From an uncultured Collinsella sp. (GTDB lineage: Bacteria > Actinomycetota > Coriobacteriia > Coriobacteriales > Coriobacteriaceae), in contig CABRYP010000033.1 in assembly GCA_902475245.1 (NCBI GenBank), forward strand, positions 1 through 24,374: 24,374 bases of DNA, in the 5' to 3' direction. Every line of letters starts with the position of its first letter. The first letter of the stretch is position 1. Positions 21,508 to 24,374 of this stretch are shown here, in pieces. A model generated the notes under the pieces. The model saw only the letters and a list, made by a program, of their open reading frames with translations. It was not told the origin of the DNA and did no database searches. Both the position numbers and the translations under genes were made by a program.

Positions 21508-21876
21508 ATGAGCGATCACGCTGATGAAATAGAGTCCGGCATCGACACCACCATCGTGCCCGACGTCCCCACCACCTGCTCGCCCGAGGACCTTCCCGAC
21601 GAGGAGCTGCTGTACGACCTTGCCGACCTGTTCAAGGTCTTTAGCGACACCACGCGCATCAAGATCCTCTACGCTCTCATGGGCCGCGAGCTCTGCGTGG
21701 CAGACATCGCCGAAGCGACCGAAACCTCGCAGTCGGCAGTATCGCACCAGCTGCGCACACTCAAGCAGTCGCACCTGGTTAAATTCCGGCGCGACGGGCG
21801 CAATATCCTCTACTCGCTCGCCGACGACCACGTCTACACCATGCTCAACCAAGGCATGAGCCACATCTGCGAATAG
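21508..21876 (+). CDS. ArsR/SmtB-family metal-sensing repressor
   Basis: The 122-residue winged-helix repressor has LFKVFSDTTRIKILYAL (residues 41-57), the recognition helix SQSAVSHQLRTLKQ (74-87) and the wing FRRDGRNILYSL (93-104). Metal ligands are readable: Asp106, His108, His119 and Glu122 repeat the spacing of the alpha5 zinc site of SmtB (D-x-H, then +11, then +3), and Cys63 in ELCVAD with Cys24 near the N-terminus could add an alpha3N site for Cd or Pb. Release of DNA on Zn, Cd or Co binding is expected. It is first in an operon with an HMA protein and a P1B ATPase and controls itself through two operators. AAAGGA precedes the ATG by 7 nt. Confidence 0.95.
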   Translation: MSDHADEIESGIDTTIVPDVPTTCSPEDLPDEELLYDLADLFKVFSDTTRIKILYALMGRELCVADIAEATETSQSAVSHQLRTLKQSHLVKFRRDGRNILYSLADDHVYTMLNQGMSHICE

Positions 21877-21939
21877 CGACCAACCACGGTACCAGCGCGG
21901 CCTGCACCCAAGCCGCAAAAACAGGGAAAGGAACCCACT

Positions 21940-22158
21940 ATGAAAAAGCAGCTTAAACTCGACGAGATCGACTGCGCCAACTGCGCGCGCAAGCTTCAGG
22001 ACGAACTTGCCAAGCTTGAGGGCGTCAAGTCCGTTTCGGTCAATTTTATGACCCAGAAGCTGACGCTCGAAGCCGACGACGCCGAGTTCGACGAGGTCCT
22101 CGACCGCGTCGTAGAGTTCACCGCCGATGCCGAGCCGGACTGCGAGATCATTCTCTAG
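21940..22158 (+). CDS. Stand-alone heavy-metal-associated (HMA) domain protein
   Basis: The 72-residue protein is one ferredoxin-like HMA domain with the metal motif C12-x-x-C15 (IDCANCARKL) and normal strand/helix pattern. Such proteins bind and hand over Cu, Zn or Cd. A second cysteine context, D67-C68-E69, lies at the C-terminus. The sequence resembles the N-terminal domain of CadA/ZntA-type ATPases, and the ATPase encoded next lacks that domain, so it looks like a separated metal-binding domain acting in trans. AAAGGA is 8 nt before the ATG. It lies 63 bp after the repressor gene and 100 bp before the ATPase gene, which has its own operator. Confidence 0.93.
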   Translation: MKKQLKLDEIDCANCARKLQDELAKLEGVKSVSVNFMTQKLTLEADDAEFDEVLDRVVEFTADAEPDCEIIL

Positions 22159-22215
22159 CCCAGGTTTACGCCAACCTGCAAGGTCGCGCTTGCCGCGGCC
22201 TTTGCTCGCGAAATT

Positions 22216-22235
22216 ATATGAGCGAGTGTTCATTC
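22216..22235. promoter_or_regulatory. ArsR/SmtB-type operator 3, upstream of the ATPase gene
   Basis: ATATGAGC-GAGT-GTTCATTC matches operator 2 apart from two end bases and the spacer. It overlaps a possible -10 (TTATAT, 22214-22219), with a TTGCCG -35 candidate at 22190-22195, so the ATPase may have its own metal-controlled internal promoter. Confidence 0.7.
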
Positions 22236-22258
22236 ATTCAAATGGGAGGATACGAGTC

Positions 22259-24211
22259 ATGGCCACCGCCGATCCCAAAAAGAAAAAGAAGAAGCGCAAG
22301 AAGAAAGAGTCCCTTGAGCATAAACGCAATCGTATCCTGGTAGCGCTGGGCATTTTTGCCGTGGTGTACGCCCTCGACGAGCTCGGCACCCTCACCGCCG
22401 CATTCGGCACCCCGGGCGACATCTACGCCAGCTTTGTGCTGTTCCTCGTGCCGTTTTTGATTGCCGGCTACGACGTACTGCAAAAGGCATTCAATAACAT
22501 CCGCCGCGGCAAGGCCTTCGACGAGAGCTTCCTCATGGCCGTCGCGACCATCGGCGCGTTTGCCATGGTGCTCTTCCCCGACACCGATCCGCACATGGCC
22601 GAAGGCGCCGCTGTCATGCTGTTCTATCAGGTCGGCGAGCTGTTCCAGGCCTACGCCGTGGGCAAGAGCCGCAAATCGATCAGCGCCATGATGGACATCG
22701 CGCCCGATTACGCCAACGTCGAGCAGCCCGACGGCACACTCGAGCAGGTCTCCCCCGATGACATCGCCGTCGGCACCGTCATCGTCGTCAAGCCCGGCGA
22801 GCGCGTGCCCATCGACGGCGTCATCGTCGAAGGCGAGACGCAGCTCGATACCGCCGCCCTTACCGGCGAGTCGGTCCCCCGCCCGGCCAAAACCGGAGAC
22901 GATATCATCAGCGGCTGCATCAACATGACGGGTCTCATCCACGTGCGCACCACCAAGCCCTTTGGCGAGTCCACCGTCGCACGCGTCCTGGAACTCGTGG
23001 AAAACGCCAGCGAAAAGAAGGCGCGTACCGAGAACTTCATCACGCGCTTCGCCCGCGTTTACACGCCCGCTGTCACCGGCGCGGCCGCGGTGCTCGCACT
23101 CGGCGGCGGCCTGGTCACTGGCGCCTGGTCCGATTGGATCCTGCGCGGCCTGACCTTCCTGGTCGTCAGCTGCCCGTGCGCACTCGTGATTAGCGTGCCG
23201 CTCAGCTTCTTTGGCGGCATCGGCGGCGCATCCAAGCTGGGGGTTCTCATCAAAGGCTCCAACTACCTCGAGACGCTCGCCGATGTGGACACCGTCGTCT
23301 TTGACAAGACCGGCACGCTCACCAACGGCACGTTTTCGGTCGTGGCTGTACACCCCGAGGCTGGCTATACCGAGCAGTCACTGCTCGAAGTCGCGGCCCT
23401 TGCCGAGTCGTTTTCCGATCACCCCATCGCACGGTCCATACGTGCCGCCTACCAGGGCGAGCTCGACCAGAATCGCGTGAGCGACTCCGCCAATGCCGCG
23501 GGTCACGGTTTCACGGCAACCATCGACGGCAAGCGCGTCGTCGTCGGCAATGCCAAGATGCTTGCTGCGGCCGGTATCGACGCTCCCAATTACGAGGTCG
23601 TCGGTACGATCCTCCATGTACTAGTCGATAACATCTATGCCGGCCATATCGTAATTGCCGACACCGTCAAAGCCGATGCAGAGCAAACGATTCGCGACCT
23701 ACACGCCGCCGGCGTCAAACGCACCGTCATGCTCACGGGCGACCGCGAGGAGGTTGCGGCGTCTGTGGCCAAGCAGCTGGGACTCGACGAGTTCCACGCG
23801 CAGCTCATGCCAGGCGATAAGGTCGAGCGCGTCGAGGCATTGCTGGCGGCCGAATCGGGCAAGGGCAAGCTCGCCTTTGTAGGCGACGGCATCAACGATG
23901 CGCCCGTGCTCACCCGTGCAGACGTTGGCATTGCCATGGGCGCCATGGGTTCCGACGCCGCAATTGAGGCTGCCGACGTCGTGCTCATGGACGACAAGCC
24001 TTCCAACATTTCCCGCGCGATCCGCGTGGCGCGCAAGACCATGACGATTGTTTGGCAGAACATCATCTTTGCGCTGGGCATTAAGTTGCTGATTCTGGTG
24101 CTCGCGGCGCTGGGCATCGCCAATATGTGGCTCGCCGTCTTTGGCGACGTGGGCGTGGCGATCATCGCCATCCTGAACGCCATGCGCGCGATGGGTGTCA
24201 AGAACCTGTAG
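22259..24211 (+). CDS. Zn2+/Cd2+/Pb2+-type P1B ATPase, without N-terminal HMA domain
   Basis: The 650-residue membrane pump uses ATP to export divalent soft metals. Motifs in order: TGES near residue 201 (actuator), the metal-pathway CPCAL (S-C-P-C-A-L) near 305, the phosphorylation DKTGT with Asp349, the nucleotide-domain SDHPIA near 387, the hinge GDGINDAPVL near 542, and the P1B-2 aspartate in FGDVGVAIIAILNAMRA near 628. It is about 60-100 residues shorter than ZntA/CadA because the HMA domain is replaced by a lysine-rich tail (11 Lys/Arg of the first 20 residues). That domain is coded separately just upstream. The start at 22259 follows GGGAGGA; a reading from 22127 would overlap the HMA gene. 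Export role of the operon is inferred from SmtB-like control. Confidence 0.96.
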   Translation: MATADPKKKKKKRKKKESLEHKRNRILVALGIFAVVYALDELGTLTAAFGTPGDIYASFVLFLVPFLIAGYDVLQKAFNNIRRGKAFDESFLMAVATIGAFAMVLFPDTDPHMAEGAAVMLFYQVGELFQAYAVGKSRKSISAMMDIAPDYANVEQPDGTLEQVSPDDIAVGTVIVVKPGERVPIDGVIVEGETQLDTAALTGESVPRPAKTGDDIISGCINMTGLIHVRTTKPFGESTVARVLELVENASEKKARTENFITRFARVYTPAVTGAAAVLALGGGLVTGAWSDWILRGLTFLVVSCPCALVISVPLSFFGGIGGASKLGVLIKGSNYLETLADVDTVVFDKTGTLTNGTFSVVAVHPEAGYTEQSLLEVAALAESFSDHPIARSIRAAYQGELDQNRVSDSANAAGHGFTATIDGKRVVVGNAKMLAAAGIDAPNYEVVGTILHVLVDNIYAGHIVIADTVKADAEQTIRDLHAAGVKRTVMLTGDREEVAASVAKQLGLDEFHAQLMPGDKVERVEALLAAESGKGKLAFVGDGINDAPVLTRADVGIAMGAMGSDAAIEAADVVLMDDKPSNISRAIRVARKTMTIVWQNIIFALGIKLLILVLAALGIANMWLAVFGDVGVAIIAILNAMRAMGVKNL

Positions 24212-24261
24212 CATACGTGGTCCCTCCGGCCGGGGCCGGGCTTGGTTTTGAAAACGTCCTC

Positions 24262-24320
24262 GACCAATGAAGTGCCCCCATTCTGCTCCTTCGGAGCTAC
24301 GAACGGGGGCACTTCTGGTC
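24262..24320. terminator. Bidirectional terminator-like hairpin
   Basis: GAAGTGCCCCC (24269-24279) pairs perfectly with GGGGGCACTTC (24305-24315); GACCA and TGGTC extend the stem past a two-base bulge, and GCTCC-TTC-GGAGC forms an inner stem. It separates the ATPase gene from the convergent minus-strand gene at the end of the window. No strong T tract follows on either strand. Confidence 0.5.
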
Positions 24321-24328
24321 TGACGCTC

Positions 24329-24374
24329 CTATTTGGCAAGGTGTTTTTTAGAATCCATTTTGCGCTCGGCCTCG
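24329..24374 (-). CDS. 3' end of a minus-strand gene, partial
   Basis: Minus-strand reading gives EAERKMDSKKHLAK and a TAG stop at 24329-24331, running off the window end. Codon use and position behind a convergent hairpin suggest the real C-terminus of a gene continuing beyond the window. Fourteen residues are too few to identify it; a chance open frame cannot be excluded. Confidence 0.4.
   Translation of the reverse strand, partial: EAERKMDSKKHLAK

Noticed and set aside
22238..23353. 371-residue minus-strand frame opposite the P1B ATPase
   Set aside because: Shadow of an unmistakable ATPase gene; runs antisense through its operator and start.
24243..24253. GGTTTTGAAAA shared with the left end of the element at 12730
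   Set aside because: The match stops after 11 bases and no other part of the element is present, so chance is adequate.
1..24374. CRISPR array, tRNA, rRNA or prophage genes
   Set aside because: No evenly spaced direct repeats, cloverleaf-like sequences, rRNA signatures or phage structural or integrase motifs were seen on either strand.

Overview
The window is a GC-rich chromosomal segment whose gene content and protein style fit the class Coriobacteriia, most likely Collinsella or a close relative. This is inferred from the family-level character of the proteins (short ACT-type SerA, a coriobacterial nuclease-like hypothetical family) and from several families of short palindromic repeats between genes. 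No rRNA, tRNA, CRISPR array, transposase or phage structural gene was seen. Genes lie on both strands in short transcription units, often separated by hairpins.

Layout: 1-1050 holds a B3/B4-domain protein behind a promoter and a structured leader, flanked by inverted copies of a repeat. 1052-4655 has ATP-type PEP carboxykinase (pckA, minus) and a Wzx/MATE-like flippase (plus), divergent across a repeat-bearing spacer. 4851-7709 has a metallophosphatase (minus) and a CPA1 cation/proton antiporter with cytoplasmic TrkA_C domains (plus), the latter closed by a very long hairpin. 7729-10140 is an accessory patch: a small acidic protein, a MazG-like nucleotide pyrophosphohydrolase, and an overlapping GIY-YIG/DUF2075 helicase-nuclease gene carrying two single-base frameshifts. 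10283-12719 is a serC-serA serine biosynthesis operon with a strong terminator.

12730-14677 looks like an insertion/recombination zone: a 191-bp element with imperfect terminal inverted repeats, a PD-(D/E)XK-like protein gene, and the 3' remnant of an M20 peptidase gene. 14717-18797 holds a shortened DUF1015-like protein, two tandem paralogous histidine phosphatases, a nitroreductase, and a DUF308 membrane protein directly followed by a UPF0178 protein. 18966-21194 has a His-rich putative metal permease (minus), with a notable repeat-containing promoter, and a divergent DEDDh exonuclease. 21434-24211 is a metal-resistance unit: an SmtB-type ArsR repressor, a stand-alone HMA metal-binding protein and a Zn/Cd-type P1B ATPase lacking its own HMA domain, with three matching operators. 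The window closes with a bidirectional hairpin and the last codons of a minus-strand gene.

The best candidates for new biology are the MazG-like plus GIY-YIG/DUF2075 pair (defence-like, apparently decaying here), the nuclease-like hypothetical beside the MITE-like element, the uncharacterised leader of the B3/B4 gene, the split HMA/ATPase regulon, and the repeat families. All functional statements are from reading the sequence; no database search was run.
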